Below, in pieces: positions 23,018-35,962 of a stretch of 64,000 nt of DNA (position 1 is its first letter; every line of letters begins with the position of its first letter). Origin of the DNA: Siphonodentalium dalli (taxonomy: Eukaryota > Mollusca > Scaphopoda > Gadilida > Siphonodentaliidae); contig CP136066.1 in the NCBI GenBank assembly GCA_032622095.1, positions 43,043,835-43,107,834 of the forward strand, read 5' to 3'. The position numbers were made by a program, and so were the translations under genes. The notes under the pieces are model-generated. The model saw nothing but the letters and a program-made list of their open reading frames with translations. It ran no database searches and had not been told where the DNA came from.

Positions 23018-23449
23018 TGTGCCAATACGGGTACATATAGCTCTTAAGGCTATCAGAACGGTTTGATTATTTATATACAACAAAGTCAATAATGTTCAAT
23101 CATCGGCATCTGGGTTTCTCTTCCTGTCGTCTGCTTGGGTTGGGATCTTCTTCCGTCTTCATAGGTTGGGTGTGTCTGCTCGTCTTCTACTCGGTTGAAT
23201 TCCGGTTGAGTTCGTCTTCCTGTCGTCTGCTCTTCTTCTGCGTCGGCGCATCAGTGTGACGTTGTTAGAAATACAAGAGCATAATGTTTACCTTGTATTT
23301 CCGTCCATTGCTCCACTCTGCTCTTCTAAGCGTCCGAGGGTTCGTGATGATCGCTTGTGTTGGTCAGATAGAAACTGGTTAGCACTCCCCTTTCATGTCG
23401 GCTTGCTTCTTACTAAAATACCCAGTGGCCGCTAATGACGGCCATGTGT
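23018..23449 (-). mobile_element. LTR of the Gypsy element (432 bp), spacer copy
   Basis: It is co-linear with 39928-40359 over all 432 bp, with two visible substitutions (at about 23040 and 23283) and no gap. The orientation is the same as the Gypsy 5' LTR. It contains TATATAAA on the minus strand. It stands alone on its left side. Its right edge meets the inner edge of the right palindrome arm with a 2-base overlap. It may be a solo LTR or the displaced 3' LTR of the element at 34334-40359. No matching 4-6 bp target duplication was found directly at its edges. Confidence 0.9.
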
Positions 23450-26293
23450 CATAATTAGGAGATACCAAGTCCTAATTAGGAGATACTATGGCTCGAGGGG
23501 TAAAGTTACTACGTCCCGTCGATAAAAACACTACTTTTACCAGCAGAAAACAAGTGCAAACTTCTATTTTACTATTTAGTATATATTAGACTAACATTTT
23601 CTGCAATAATCCGTCACCCAAACATGAAAATGTAAACGAAATATGACTTTTAGTGTTTAGATTATCGTCCCAGAAGTGATAAATTTCCCTAATTTCGACG
23701 CTTCGTTATTCGAACGCCCATCGTTCAGCATACGCTCAATTTTATCGGGAAAACATCACATTCGTATAGAGTAGATACCAGTAAACAAGTTGAGACCATG
23801 TTTGTGCCTCTAAACTCTTTCATTTCCGAATAAAATGACTTTAAAAATTTCGTTCCGTTCCGTCCCGTCTTTTAGACAAATCGTTCCGTCCCGTTCCGGA
23901 AAATCGTTCCGTCCCGTCTTTTAGTAGATCCCAATCTTTCGTCAACCGTTGCCAAATTGCATAAGTTTACGGCAATTGTGATGAATAATAGGGAGTTTGG
24001 TGCTGTTGTTTTTGTTTTTACCTTTGATATTTATTTTGTATTTGATAATTTGTCGTAATTACCAATGTAGCAGACGCAACAATTGAAAACGTATCGTAAT
24101 TTTTCAAGTAAACAATAATCTCACGCGCTGTTTATTAAAAATGTGGAATGACATTGAACAATGAAACGGATCGTTTTCGACCCAAATTTGTAATATTTTG
24201 AGGTTCCCGTGTGTGAATATAAGGAAATTTTGAGAAGAGGTCCATATCAGAAATTAATCACCTTGGTCCATAGTAGCTATATGTAAAGGATGGGACTTCT
24301 ACTCAAAAGTGCATGATTTTTTTGATTAACCGCTATACTAATACACAAATTTCTTATGTAGCTGTGTTTTCACCAGAGTTTTTCTCCGATAAGGTGATTT
24401 TGAAGCCTGATTACATTTCGAAATGTTGTCAGTTTTGTATCGTCTGCAGCGGAACCCGGCATGTTGAAGCAAAAGTTACAAGGCATTGTATGATTTTGGC
24501 ATTATTGAACAGAAGATAAATGCAGAATACAAATTAGTATCAAATAGAACCGATATAAATAACATATACGCTCAATTTTATCGGGAAAACATCACATTCG
24601 TATAGAGTAGATACCAATAAACAAGTTGAGACCATGTTTGTGCTTCTAAACTCTTTCAGTTCCGAATAAAATGACTTTTAAATATTCGTTCCGTTCCGTC
24701 CCGTCTTTTAGACAAATCGTTCCGTCCCGTTCCGGAAAATCGTTCCGTCCCGAATGACTATTGACATTTTTGCAATTCATCTTATGTTTGATTTGAAACT
24801 ATATTGGCCGTATTTCAAACAAATCATAGTTGCAATACCACCCTAAGTCCATATATGTAAAGCTAAATGTGTAATATGTATGAACATGGTCCATGGATAT
24901 AGCCATATTGATGTTGAAAATTATGATCAACACAACTAATAGTACTATTGACTTTCGCCATCGCCTACGGAAACCCATTCTACGAAAGCCGTTTCATTCT
25001 ACGGAAAGCCGTTTCGTTATGATTTTCACGCACTGTGCAATGTGCGAGTTCACGTTTCTAAATGCTAATATGTTATATGGTTCGTTTTATGAATCACAAG
25101 AACTTATTAAATTATTGTATACACCACTTTTATTGAAGCCAGGCTGGTTATCATGTTATACTGTAACTTTTTTAGAAAGTGGTGACTCGGGGTGACGGTT
25201 GTCATCTAGCTTTTGGTGTTTGAAGCTCTCATTAAAATAGTTTATAACCTTGCGACGAGTTGTGGGGGTATATTGGAATCAGCTTGTCTGCCTGCCCGTC
25301 CGTCCGTCATACCGTCCGTCCGTGGACACAATTTTGTCCGAGCTTTTACTCCTTCATTTATCTGTCTTTTATTTTTAAACTTTTTTTTTATATATATGTT
25401 TTTATTTGTTTATTGAGAACAAAGAATAACAAAGGAAGAAGAGACAAAATGCATGCGAGACACAATGCATGCACGCTATCATTCTCTCAACCCAGGACAT
25501 GGAAGAGCATAAATCTTCCATGCCCTGGCCTACTTTCTTACTTGTGACATGTAATTATAAAAGAGATAAAGGCACGTATTGTGTTCGGAATTTTTTTTAC
25601 AGACACCGCTCAACTTAAAAGCAAGACGAAGCAGCGAGACTAGATATTACCTTGACATATTATTGCCTGAAAATGGGCTTTCTGTAGCAACAACAATGGT
25701 GATAATTAAAGAACAATAAATTAATAATTTGTCTTCAGAAGAACTTTAACTTTCGCTTATTAGACAGCTAAAGTTGTCGAATATTTAAGGTTTGCAGAAT
25801 CATAGTTCCAAACACTATGTGCAGCTTTAATTAATTTAAGTTCTGAATTTACCATAAATAATATAATTAGTAAATTTAACCATAATGAAACTGTATTTTA
25901 AATATTGTAAATATTGGTTCGACAGCAATCAGGAAAATACACAACGCTCGCTTCGTTTGCGTTTCGGACTGTGACTGAAAACTGTGATGATGTGGTCAAG
26001 AAAACCACTGTATCATTTGACGTTCCCGATGTATAGGCTATAATGATACAAATAACAATGATCGGTGTATTGAAATTAGATAAATATCTGTCGCTCGAGT
26101 ACCGGGTGATTATTTATGTTCTGTGTTATGTTGTTCAGGGTCACTTTTATCCACTGGTTATGATTCATATTACATTTTCCATGATATCTCTCGCATTCAT
26201 GCCTAAATTTAAGATCGCAACTGTGTGGGCGTGAATTTTGTCCTATATTTATATTGTTTCAACACCAGTAGGAAAAGTTTACTTTTTGAAATT

Positions 26294-26860
26294 ATGTGTT
26301 CATGATTTTGTTAGACCAACATTTGCTTATTTTTTTACCAATTATTGGACTGAAATGGCCATCAGTTGGACATGATCCAACCTTAGAGGTGTGTCAAGTT
26401 TGGAAAATGTCCCAACAATTGGAAATCTTAAGGCAAGTCTGGATGCTAGGATTTTTCAATTTTCAGGGTTCTGATTTCAAAATTTTCTCATACCGGGCCA
26501 TAACCATGGTCGGTCCGATAATATTATGTCTTGGTCCCGCCCCCGTGGTCAGTCAAACATGTATCTAATTTAACTGAATCAAATCGGGGTTCAAGTTGCT
26601 TGACGCCAGACAACTACACATGTTAGGATTTGGGCAATTTCCAGGTTTAGATACAGTTTCAGATCTAAAGGAAATCGCTCAATATACGGTGCCGCCTTGA
26701 GGATTACTGTGAGTGGAAAGTTAGATTAAAGCCCAAGGGGATGTGTAAATGGATTTACGCGAACTTGTGAGTTTGGTGAGGTTCAAGATTTGGTGCAGTT
26801 GGAAATTCCAAAGATGAACAGTCACACGCCTCCAAATCAGGCCCTCTGAACCCGTCCCTG
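26294..26860 (-). mobile_element. Fragment of a hAT-like element, right-arm mirror
   Basis: Mirror of 18514-19080. Ends GTCCCTG at 26860 followed by TATATATA. The partner terminus is missing here too. Confidence 0.55.
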
Positions 26861-27608
26861 TATATATATGTCCACGACGCACTCAGATTTAGATTATTGA
26901 ACTAATTGTCCATTTCGTTTGAATTTATGGAAACTTGCCATCCCATTTCTTCCATATATATGATCATACATGTACATGAACATGCACATTTAATTCCCTC
27001 GAATGCGCAACAAATGCACCATGCACAATAGCACATGTAGAGTACGTGTACCATCATCAGATAGTATTTAATTTAATAGCTTATAATCAAGGTGCGTGAC
27101 CACCGATTGGGCGGCTGATTAGAGACAATCAAACTGACACACTGACCCATATACACAGGCGAAAAGCGGACTGGTTTATCAGTGCTAACACCACACTATT
27201 GCTCGAGTTAATTGTTGAAAGGCAATCATCCATGACGGCATGACACCAGATAAAGATCTAACTTAAATGCAGAGCGAATTAGAATCTATACGACAACAAG
27301 TTACTTGTATTGAATAATTTAATCCAGAAAATGAAAACCGAATAGCTGCATATCCGGATAGCTGAAATCCTTAAAGGAGTATCATATGGTCCACACAGGA
27401 TGTCCAATGTCATGGTAAATATTGCCTCCTCTTCCGTTCCTATAAGTAGGATATACAGTAATTTTATCTTTGAGCAGTGAACGCCAAACATTAACTATAA
27501 TTATGTCATGGCAATTACAAAATTCAAAACATTTCCCATAGCAAAAAAAAAAAGAAGCTGCACCAAAACATTAAAAAAAAAGAAAATCGATCGTGTTGTA
27601 CAATATCA

Positions 27609-28174
27609 CGCACAATGGCTGCGGACACACGTACCACAGTAGCGATGGCATAGTAGGTGTGACAATTAATTATGGTGGAGTTTGGTGACAATTGGTCACC
27701 ATAATGTATATGCCATAGCGAGCCATGTCGCCCGCCGCACATTCACACAATGAGTCTTTTCCAAACTCTATCAGCGTCAAGATCGACATCTCAATGATTT
27801 ATCTGACCGAATGTCTTGTCGCTGTTGATCTTTACCCAACACGCAGTGTTATATTTTTAATGCTAACAGACAAGTCCACTTGATAACTTAATGAAGACCT
27901 CGTTTCTGTCAACAGTCATGATTGTTCTTACTAAGAAGAAATCACCCGTGTAATTTCTCAGCATATTTATAAGTAAGTCAAACATTGCGATCAGTTATAT
28001 GTAAGTTATATGGGTTAATTGGTCAGTCGACTCACTGTGTGAATATGCGGCGGGCGACATGACTCCCTATGGCATATACATTATGTTGACCAATTGTCAC
28101 CAAACTCCACCATAATTAATTGTCACACCTGCTATGCCATCGCTACTGTAATACGTGTGTCCGCAGCCAATCAT
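27609..28174. repeat. Foldback element, right-arm mirror
   Basis: Mirror of 17200-17765 with the same inverted arms of about 150 bp. Confidence 0.8.
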
Positions 28175-28713
28175 ATTATCATTGTTGTGAATTCCAACGC
28201 AATATAATTTTGCATTGCATATTTCCACGCGTTGTTTATGTGCCACAGAGATCGTGCGTTTCAGCATTGATAGCCATGCAATTTTTGTTGGTTTATTTTC
28301 TCGGAAAATTATAGTTTGTGCAATTTTTGCTCACTTTTTCTGAAATAACACTTCCCGGTTTTCAAGACAAACAATTTATCCTACCAAAGTTTAATCAAAC
28401 CGTGGCGGTAAACATTGGAAAAGTTCACAGCATTGCAAACAATATTCAGAAAATCACATTCATTTGAACATAGTACACTATCAGCGATGTTTATTGACAA
28501 TCCCTGTAACAGTTTTGTTGTCATAGCAATGGTTTCAACACGCAAATTTTCATTATTGGAGATCAATCAATCTGATATTTGCGAATGTTTGTTTGTCTGT
28601 CTGTTTGTCTGCCATATAATTTGATGGCCGAGGGCTCCAAAGAGTTCTAAGGGGGTTAAATGTTTACGAGGAAGATACTGTTGCATGTCTAACATTTCTA
28701 AGTGACGTTGTCG

Positions 28714-29702
28714 GAGTCAGGAACTATATAATGGGGGCACCATGAATATATTTTTGTCGCCGATTTCCACCAAACTTATATGTAGTCATATCCATAATAT
28801 AGATAATGGTTTAAAAGATATCTCACTGCATCCGTCTGTGTCAGGGATGGGGGTTGGAATGCAAAAATCTGTAAAAACTATTTATGTGAGTGGTTTAAAG
28901 ATATTTAAGACCCGCCTTCCATGTCAGGGGATGGGATAGGGGCGCAATGAATGATAAAAACTTATTGTTAATTGTAGTCATCTCCGTGATATAGGGAAAA
29001 TAATTTTGTGCTTTAAAGATGTTTCAGCTCCACCCTCCATGTCAGGGATGGGATAGGTCGCAACAAATGTTAAAAACCTTTTTGTCGTCGATTTCGACCA
29101 AACTTAGATGTAGTCATCTCCGTGGTATAGGGAAAATAATTTTGTGCTTTAAAGATGTTTCAGCCCCACCCTCCATGTCAGGGATGGGATAGGGCGCAAC
29201 AAATTAAAAAAAAAACCTATTTATCATCGATATCGACCAAAGTTAGATTAGTCATCTTTGTGATATAGTGAAAACAATGTTGTTCTTTAAAGATGCTTAA
29301 GTCCCGCCGTCCATGTCAGTGATGGGGAGGGGGTGCAACATACGATAAAAACTGTTTTGTCATCGATTTCCACCAAATTTAAGTATATTCATCTCGGTGA
29401 CATGTGTTATCTAATGGTGTGGTTTAAAGATGCTTAAGATGTGCCATCCATGTCAGGGGTGGGATCGGGAACGGTGCAACAAATGATAAAAACTTTTTGT
29501 CGCCGATTTATATACGTATCAACTTATATATAACCATCTCGATTATATAGCGAATCTGACTGCGTGTTTCAAGAATGATTAAGTCAGCGATGGGGGCACA
29601 AAACATTATTTTAATAAAATTGTCGTCGATGTCCACATATATATAGTCATCTACAGTACTGGAAATCTGGTCTATGATTCAAAGTTGTCAGGGATGAGGA
29701 TG
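28714..29702. repeat. Tandem repeat of about 135 bp, right-arm mirror
   Basis: Mirror of 15672-16665 with the same unit boundaries and variants. This shows the array was copied as a block. Confidence 0.85.
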
Positions 29703-30197
29703 GAGCATCAGAAATTAAAAACATTTATTTGTTATGGCGGATTTCCTCCCAAATTGTATGTAGATAATAGTATTGGCTGTCACTCTGGTCCACCCTTCTT
29801 GCTGTCTGCCACTCTGGCCCATGGGCCAGAGTGCCCGGTCCCAGCGGACATGCGCAGTGGGACCTGTGACTCTGGCCCACCCCCTCGTTGTCTGCCACTC
29901 TGGCCCATGTGAAATGTACATGCAAGAGTCATCTTATAACAGATTTTGGGTGGCCCTGAAAAAGGCCCGTTTTATGTCAGATCACAAGAAAAGTGGATAA
30001 GGGGTCTTTATGAACTCAAATCCATCCTCTTGGTCCAACCCCCGAAACACAAGCGTACCCTCGATGAGAGATGGAAATATACCTTTCGGTACACTCACAT
30101 CCTTCAATGGGGATATACGTCTAATCTTCTTCTTTTTTTCTCTCTCCAAAACCTGAGCTTTCTCTGTAGAAGGGTTGCCGCTATCATGAGAGAAGTA

Positions 30198-30339
30198 CAG
30201 TAATGCTCTAATTAATCGACTTCTTAACCACAGTGAGAGCTCTCCGGTGAATGGCAACAAGCCATATTTCCGACTAAATCCTGAAAAGTTACCCATAATT
30301 CTGCTGTGGTTAAGGAGTCGATTATTTAGGGCATTGCTG
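30198..30339. mobile_element. pogo/Tigger-like MITE, right-arm mirror
   Basis: Mirror of 15035-15176, with TA flanks retained. Confidence 0.75.
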
Positions 30340-32028
30340 TACTCACCTCGGCTACTGCAAGGACAGCATATCAAACAGATTTGTTTTAAGGAGAGTTTAG
30401 CGTTCAAAATTCAGAAACTATGAACCTATTCGTACGATCAAGAATATGTTGGTATTTAGGCGAACAAATCAATGAATATTCACTTCGATTTGAGACATGT
30501 TGACGTCATTTTCCAGCAAATTATGACGTACATGTATGTTCCCGGCCCTGCTCTTGGCATTATGAAATGTGTTAAAGATACGGGCGGCGTTGGCGGTGGG
30601 TATGCTGTTAAAATATTCAGCTCCGTCAAAAACCACCATAAACAGAAAGAACAGTAATATATACACACACTTTGTTCTTATACAAATCAGAAATATGGCA
30701 TAAACAGTATGTTATTGTCAAATGTTTTTCCGTTGTTATGTAAACAAGAGCAAAAAAACGTTACAGAACCTGGCTTTTGTTTAGATCCGGATATGGTAAA
30801 CATAAAGAGCGTTATTTGTTACCGTTTTCCTTATATGGAAATAATAAAGAGCGTTTACATCATTTGTGTGTGATTAACCAATATAATTGCGCTGTGTTAT
30901 GTAAACAGAAGCAAAACTTCTGTAACACGAGCAGTTTCTTGTTTACGCACACCATCGTACGTCTTGACGACAATATACTATTTCCGCGCTGATTATGTTT
31001 GGCATATGAACAAAACTATATATATTTTAATGTTCCTTCTGTTGATGGCGATTTGAACAAATATGAATATTTCTGCAACGAACTCCGCCCGTGCCTTTAA
31101 ACATATATGCACCTGTACGTTGCACATGATCAGCTTTCCAGCTGTCCAAGTATTGTATCTCTGTATACCATTATTGGTTTTGAGAATAACCATTAAATTT
31201 ACTAGACACGCGCGTGTGGGTGGTGTCCTTTGTTAAATCACTAACGTCTTATTGCTAGAGAATAAAACAAATCGCACAGCGTCCTGTAAAATTCGATATA
31301 CCTACACACGTGAAGCATAAATAAATCACCAAATGATAATCCTGTCGCCGTAGAATATTTGAGTTTTCTATTTCGATAAGTAATATAGATTGAAAGTGTG
31401 TTTACTTCTCATGTGCTGTATAAGTTATTGGGAACGTGGAATACTTAGGGATTCTGAATTGTCATGACGTCCTCAATTAAGCTTTAATTCCGTTGCAAAG
31501 ACAATTAAGACCACATATTATAAGTAAACCAGCGTGTTGTGGTTATATAGAATCTCTAATTGAGTGCTCAACAGTTTCAAGAGATCTTCCGCTGTACGAA
31601 ATCTTGTAATGATCAATTATAGCACGACTTTAAATGCTATTAGTGATTAGGGTAGACTGCTTTGATGTGTACTCTTGGTGCTGTCATGGTGATAACAAGC
31701 CATCGACGGGAAAAACAACTAATTGTTCAAAGATTTCCCTCCAAGTCTCTCTAACTAAAATACATAATTAATAAGCATGACACATGTATACATATGTCAT
31801 ACTTATTATACCCCCGTAACGTAGTTAGGGGGTATACTGGAAACAGCTTGTCCGTCCGTCCGTCGTCCGTCCGTCGTTCGTCGGTCCGTCCGGTCCGTGG
31901 ACACAAATTTGTCCGGAGTTTTTCTCAGTCGTTTTTTGATCAATTGCCGTGAATATGCATTATATAGTTTGTCACATGTTGTTAAAAACAAATATTTGCT
32001 ACTACAAAATCGATGTTAATGCATGCAG

Positions 32029-32726
32029 AATTGCCTGTTAACAATTAAATATGGTGTTGTAACTGGGGATCTGGGAGGCTGAACACATATGCAATCAATT
32101 AAAAGTTATCTCTGGACCAACCTTTCAGTACACAATTCATATTGGGTCCCATTAAGAAGGTCCTAATTAGAAAATGTTGTAAAATCGTTATCAAAAAAAT
32201 TCAATTTTTCGACCAAAAACGTTTTGGGGGAGGGGTAGCTAAGATCCAGTATCTCGCAAACCGTTCAAAATTTCTGTCAACTTCTTTCTACACATTCTTA
32301 CCAGATTACTACACCATATGGATTAAATATTTCGACATTATCGCAAATCCGGGTGAATGCTATTGTATGAAAAACAATATTTCTGTGTAAAAGAGCGATT
32401 TTTCATAAAAAAAAAATAACTGTTTCGGTTCCAAATGGCAGAAAAATCCAAATTAACCAACACTTTTTCCTATTAAGTAGAGTATGGTATGGTGTAGTAA
32501 TTTTGACACCAATAATGATGGCAAAAAGTTACGACTTAGCCATAGAGCTCGCCTCACCAAAATCGTTAATTTCTGGAAAAAGTGACTGGTGGGTAACGTT
32601 CATCGTCCATTTGACAATAGCCACCACCGATTCGGTTATTGTTCACTATAATTTTCGTGAAAAGTATATATTTCTCCTTAAAAACAACTTGTGGTTTCAA
32701 CTTGTTCTACCGTGGGTAGGGTTACC
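32029..32726 (+). repeat. Dispersed repeat R, right-arm mirror
   Basis: Mirror of 12660-13345. It contains the 13-bp insertion that distinguishes the arms. Confidence 0.7.
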
Positions 32727-32825
32727 CGACCACTTTTGGCGTTTGGCCATGCACTATACATTAAGTGACGGTGACGACATTGTGAGACCAGCTGGTTATT
32801 AGAAAGATTTAAATTGATACATTAT

Positions 32826-32978
32826 ACAGTTGTCGCCCGCGATTGAGTGAGACACGGGGATTTGTCGCCCGCTCGAGACCTGGAATGTCACCCGAGGGCC
32901 GCCACGCCCTAGAGTGACATTCCAGCTCAAGAGCGGTGACAAATCACCGTATCTCACGAAAACAAAGGTGACAACTGT
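32826..32978. repeat. 153-bp hairpin element, right-arm mirror
   Basis: Mirror of 12408-12560. Confidence 0.8.
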
Positions 32979-33285
32979 TTTGCTATCTGACAATGGAGTA
33001 TACACACGCCCTTAACTGCATGCAGGCCTACGTGTGCCCGTATATACTTTAATACAGTTCGTAGAGTTAATTTTATGTTGGAAAATAAAACGTTCAAATG
33101 TTGGATAAATTAGCACATCCAGCATTAATTTTGTGCAGCTATTGTCCGGTCCGTTTGCTGGTCGCATGATGGGAATCGGTTTACGGAAAGAGCCTCAAAG
33201 AGGAGTAAAGCAATTTCGAAGTAGAGTAACCAAGGTGCTGAAACGTCCAGGTGCCGAGCCGCAAACCCAAGTGCCGCCAGGTGCC

Positions 33286-33425
33286 TGACACAATTGTCAA
33301 CCTTCCAAATGTTTATATTGAGGGAAGCCGATGGATCAGATCTCCCCAATCTGGAGAGACCTGATCCAGTAATTCACCGGCTGGCCTCAATATAAACATT
33401 TTATGGAAGGCTGACAATTGTGTCA
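33286..33425. repeat. 140-bp hairpin element, right-arm mirror
   Basis: Mirror of 11961-12100. Confidence 0.8.
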
Positions 33426-33705
33426 GACAAATACTACTCAGATAGCTTGGTTTGATCAATATATATTTTATAAACAGGACATCTTGCTGGAATCGTAGCA
33501 TATCTAATAACTTTTTAGTCACTCTTAGGACACAGATTATTACACAATAAAATTGTCTTAAAGACTTGAGTATAAATTTATAGTATATTAAGTGAGGGAA
33601 AAGTCCATCACAGTGAAAGTTAATATAAATCAGCTTATTCTACATGAAACCCCTATTGTATCCTTCAAAAAACCATTACATATTCCTTATATCACAGAGT
33701 GTATA

Positions 33706-34154
33706 TGTGACCCGCCATATCAAATCCAGTCGTAAGTCGGGATTTTTTTTACCCTGTGTCAATGCATTCTCTTATATATGGTCGACTCCCATATATAAGA
33801 GTATGCATTGGCCTAACAATTTTTTATAATTTTTTTTTAAATAAATGTTTCTTACAATTTTTAGAACATAAAATAAAAAAACATCCATTACCCTGCAGGG
33901 AGCCCCACACATATATAGAAGCATATAGAAGAGTGTCGTCTGCTCATGTTTGTCTGGGGCTGTGTATGGGTGAAATTATAAAATTGTTAAAGAATACAAG
34001 AAAAAATTATTAAAATTGTAAAAAATTGTTAGGCCAATGCATTCTCTTATATATGCGAGGCGACCTATGGTCGACTCGCATATATAAGAGAATGCATTGG
34101 CACAGGGTAAAAAAAAATCCCGACTTATGACTGGATTTGATATGGCGGGTCACA
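33706..34154. mobile_element. TA-flanked MITE family A, right-arm mirror
   Basis: Mirror of 11232-11680. Palindromic modules are at 33759-33811 (short) and 34034-34100 (full). Confidence 0.85.
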
Positions 34155-34612
34155 TATGTCTGCAGTAGTTGGATTTGATCAATATATACTTTATAAACAG
34201 GACATCTTGCTGGTTGGATATTTGAGTCCAAGTCTGGGCAAATTACTGGACAGTTCTGCCACATTTCTACCAAGGTGTCAACCTGTTTATTTACTTCATG
34301 TTCTACCCCATGAAATGATTTATTGAACAATACATGCCGGGTTTCATGGGGCGCGCGACCTGTCATTGATCCGAACATGACTATTTATTCGCGATTCGGT
34401 CTGGGGCGTTGGGCTAATTATTTTCAACATTTACGAAGCCAGGTTAGACTCATCAGTCATCAATAAGACAGTTAAAAGTGGGGTCTCATTCATTCCGAAA
34501 TGAAATCCAGATAAATAGTTCGGGCGTTTCATTATTATTTACATTACTGCTGCTATTGTGTACAATAGGTTTTTAACAGATTGCTTGGTTCTTATGTCAC
34601 TAAGCGCTCCAT

Positions 34613-35962
34613 TCATGAGTTGCTTACACTTGCGTGGGCCGGTACGGGCTTACATTCACGAGGGTTTTGTTCAATGGCGGCCACTTCCATTAACTCATCC
34701 TCTGAGCTGTCATCACTCGTAAACATCTTTGTTACTTTGCGCCCGTGTCGGCGAGGCGCTGGAGCGCGTCGTGCCTTGGCACTCGGCTCTGGTCTCTCGT
34801 CCATGGACGAGTCAGGGTTTTGTAGCGGCTCTGAGCGCGCGAGTCGCGTTTTCCTACGCTGTAAGCGCATCTTAAGCTCGCTTAAAGGGACATCTTCGTC
34901 ATCGGAGTCCGAACATTGTCTCCGATATCGAGCGATTACATCATCTGGTAATGGTTCTGTTTCATCGCCAGAAGACCCACCCACAGGGTTAGGGGCAGGA
35001 ACGTCGCTATCTTCGTCTTCGGGGGGAAAAACATACGTTTGAGCACGCTTGTTGTTGTCAGTTTTGGGGATTTCCCATTCCAGGTTGGCTTTGCGCATAT
35101 GTTCAGCATGGGATTGTGTGACTTTCCCAGTTAATTGATTCCTTAACTCGAAAGTAACGGGCGTTATTTGCTTGGTTATGCGGAAGTAGGGTTTCCATTT
35201 GCTTTCAAGTTTGCTTTTTCGTAAATGATTCTTCACATAGACGGCCTCGCCAATCTCGAATTTGGTGTCTGTGGCCTTTTTGTTAAATTTCGCTGCTTGT
35301 TGGCGTTTCGCCTGTTTCACGTGTTTGTGTACCATCATAAAGGATTTGTGCTGTTGTTGCAGAGCTATCTGATGGTAATCTTCTCCCGCGTATTTACGCC
35401 TGGGTTTTAGGAGATTGTCTATTGGGAACACGACGTCTCGGTTGTATAACAAGAAAAAGGGGGAGAATTTAGAAGTTTCATTTTTGTTAAATCGAATCGC
35501 AGCTAGTGCTTGATTTAAATGGACGTCCCACGTGTTTATTTGGTCTGCCACTTTCTTTGAGTGATAATAAGACGTAGTCACGTGGTGAATGTTCAAGGCC
35601 TTCAGCGTGTCCCTGACCTTGTAATTAATGTTCTCACTTCCGTTATCGGTAATTATTTCTAGCGGGCATCCATGTCGCGGGAATATCTCGTCGATCAAGA
35701 GATGAACAACGTTATCGGCTGACTTGTACTTGACCAGAAACGCTTCTGCCCACCCGCTATATAAGTCTATGAAGCTGATAATGTAGCGGTTACCCGATAG
35801 CGACGTGGGGTAGGGACCTGATAGGTCCAACCCAATTTTGGCAAAAGGGTAGGGGGGCGTGTCCGTTATTTGCATTTTAGGGGATTGTTTTTGCAGAGAC
35901 CTGACTTGGCAGGTCACGCACTTTCCAACGTAACAGTTTAGTTCCTTGTACAGTCTGGCCAA
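34613..35962 (-). CDS. pol: Gypsy pol, integrase part (frameshifted, defective)
   Basis: The frame has 449 codons. It begins within the integrase zinc-binding domain (CVTC pair near residues 15-18) and continues into the DDE core. The first catalytic Asp is at about residue 46 (GLDLSGP) and the second at about 106 (ITDNGSE). The segment that should carry the catalytic Glu about 35 residues later is missing. The text passes from SYYH (residues 131-134) straight to later alpha-helical sequence, near nucleotide 35560, so this looks like an in-frame deletion. The C-terminal part has a GPY/F-like region (KPYFRITKQ) and a long acidic then basic tail, but no chromodomain. A frameshift near 35950 separates this frame from the upstream pol frame. 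Integrase here is almost certainly inactive. Confidence 0.93.
   Translation of the reverse strand: MARLYKELNCYVGKCVTCQVRSLQKQSPKMQITDTPPYPFAKIGLDLSGPYPTSLSGNRYIISFIDLYSGWAEAFLVKYKSADNVVHLLIDEIFPRHGCPLEIITDNGSENINYKVRDTLKALNIHHVTTSYYHSKKVADQINTWDVHLNQALAAIRFNKNETSKFSPFFLLYNRDVVFPIDNLLKPRRKYAGEDYHQIALQQQHKSFMMVHKHVKQAKRQQAAKFNKKATDTKFEIGEAVYVKNHLRKSKLESKWKPYFRITKQITPVTFELRNQLTGKVTQSHAEHMRKANLEWEIPKTDNNKRAQTYVFPPEDEDSDVPAPNPVGGSSGDETEPLPDDVIARYRRQCSDSDDEDVPLSELKMRLQRRKTRLARSEPLQNPDSSMDERPEPSAKARRAPAPRRHGRKVTKMFTSDDSSEDELMEVAAIEQNPRECKPVPAHASVSNS

Larger units (their letters stand above)
21927..23447. other. Palindrome spacer (1,521 bp)
   Basis: This is the unpaired centre of the giant inverted repeat. 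It contains the rest of the 22-bp run, a decayed tandem repeat of about 187 bp (22130-22566), two units of the 205-bp repeat (22566-22990) and an LTR (23018-23449). No gene is recognised. Confidence 0.9.
23448..34333 (-). repeat. Giant inverted repeat, right arm (10,886 bp)
   Basis: This is the mirror of 11053-21926 with very few substitutions; five conservative differences show up in the translated short frames I compared. There is also a 13-bp insertion (TGGTTTCAACTTG near 32693) that duplicates the neighbouring AACTTGT sequence. All arm features are mirrored. The outer edge at 34333 directly meets the truncated end of the Gypsy element. No recognised gene is inside. The mirror stretches of those named for the left arm are also empty. 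Confidence 0.95.

Noticed and set aside
23018-23449. CTAATT on both sides of the spacer LTR as a target duplication
   Set aside because: The copies are not directly adjacent to both LTR edges (three extra bases on one side) and lie in a CTAATT-rich tandem repeat, so the match is weak.
34334-34612. Polypurine tract or 3' LTR of the Gypsy element
   Set aside because: No purine-rich run and no similarity to the 432-bp LTR in this stretch; the element is truncated here.
34581-35042. 153-codon plus-strand open frame and other plus-strand frames to 39056
   Set aside because: They are antisense to gag and pol, which carry the clear motifs.
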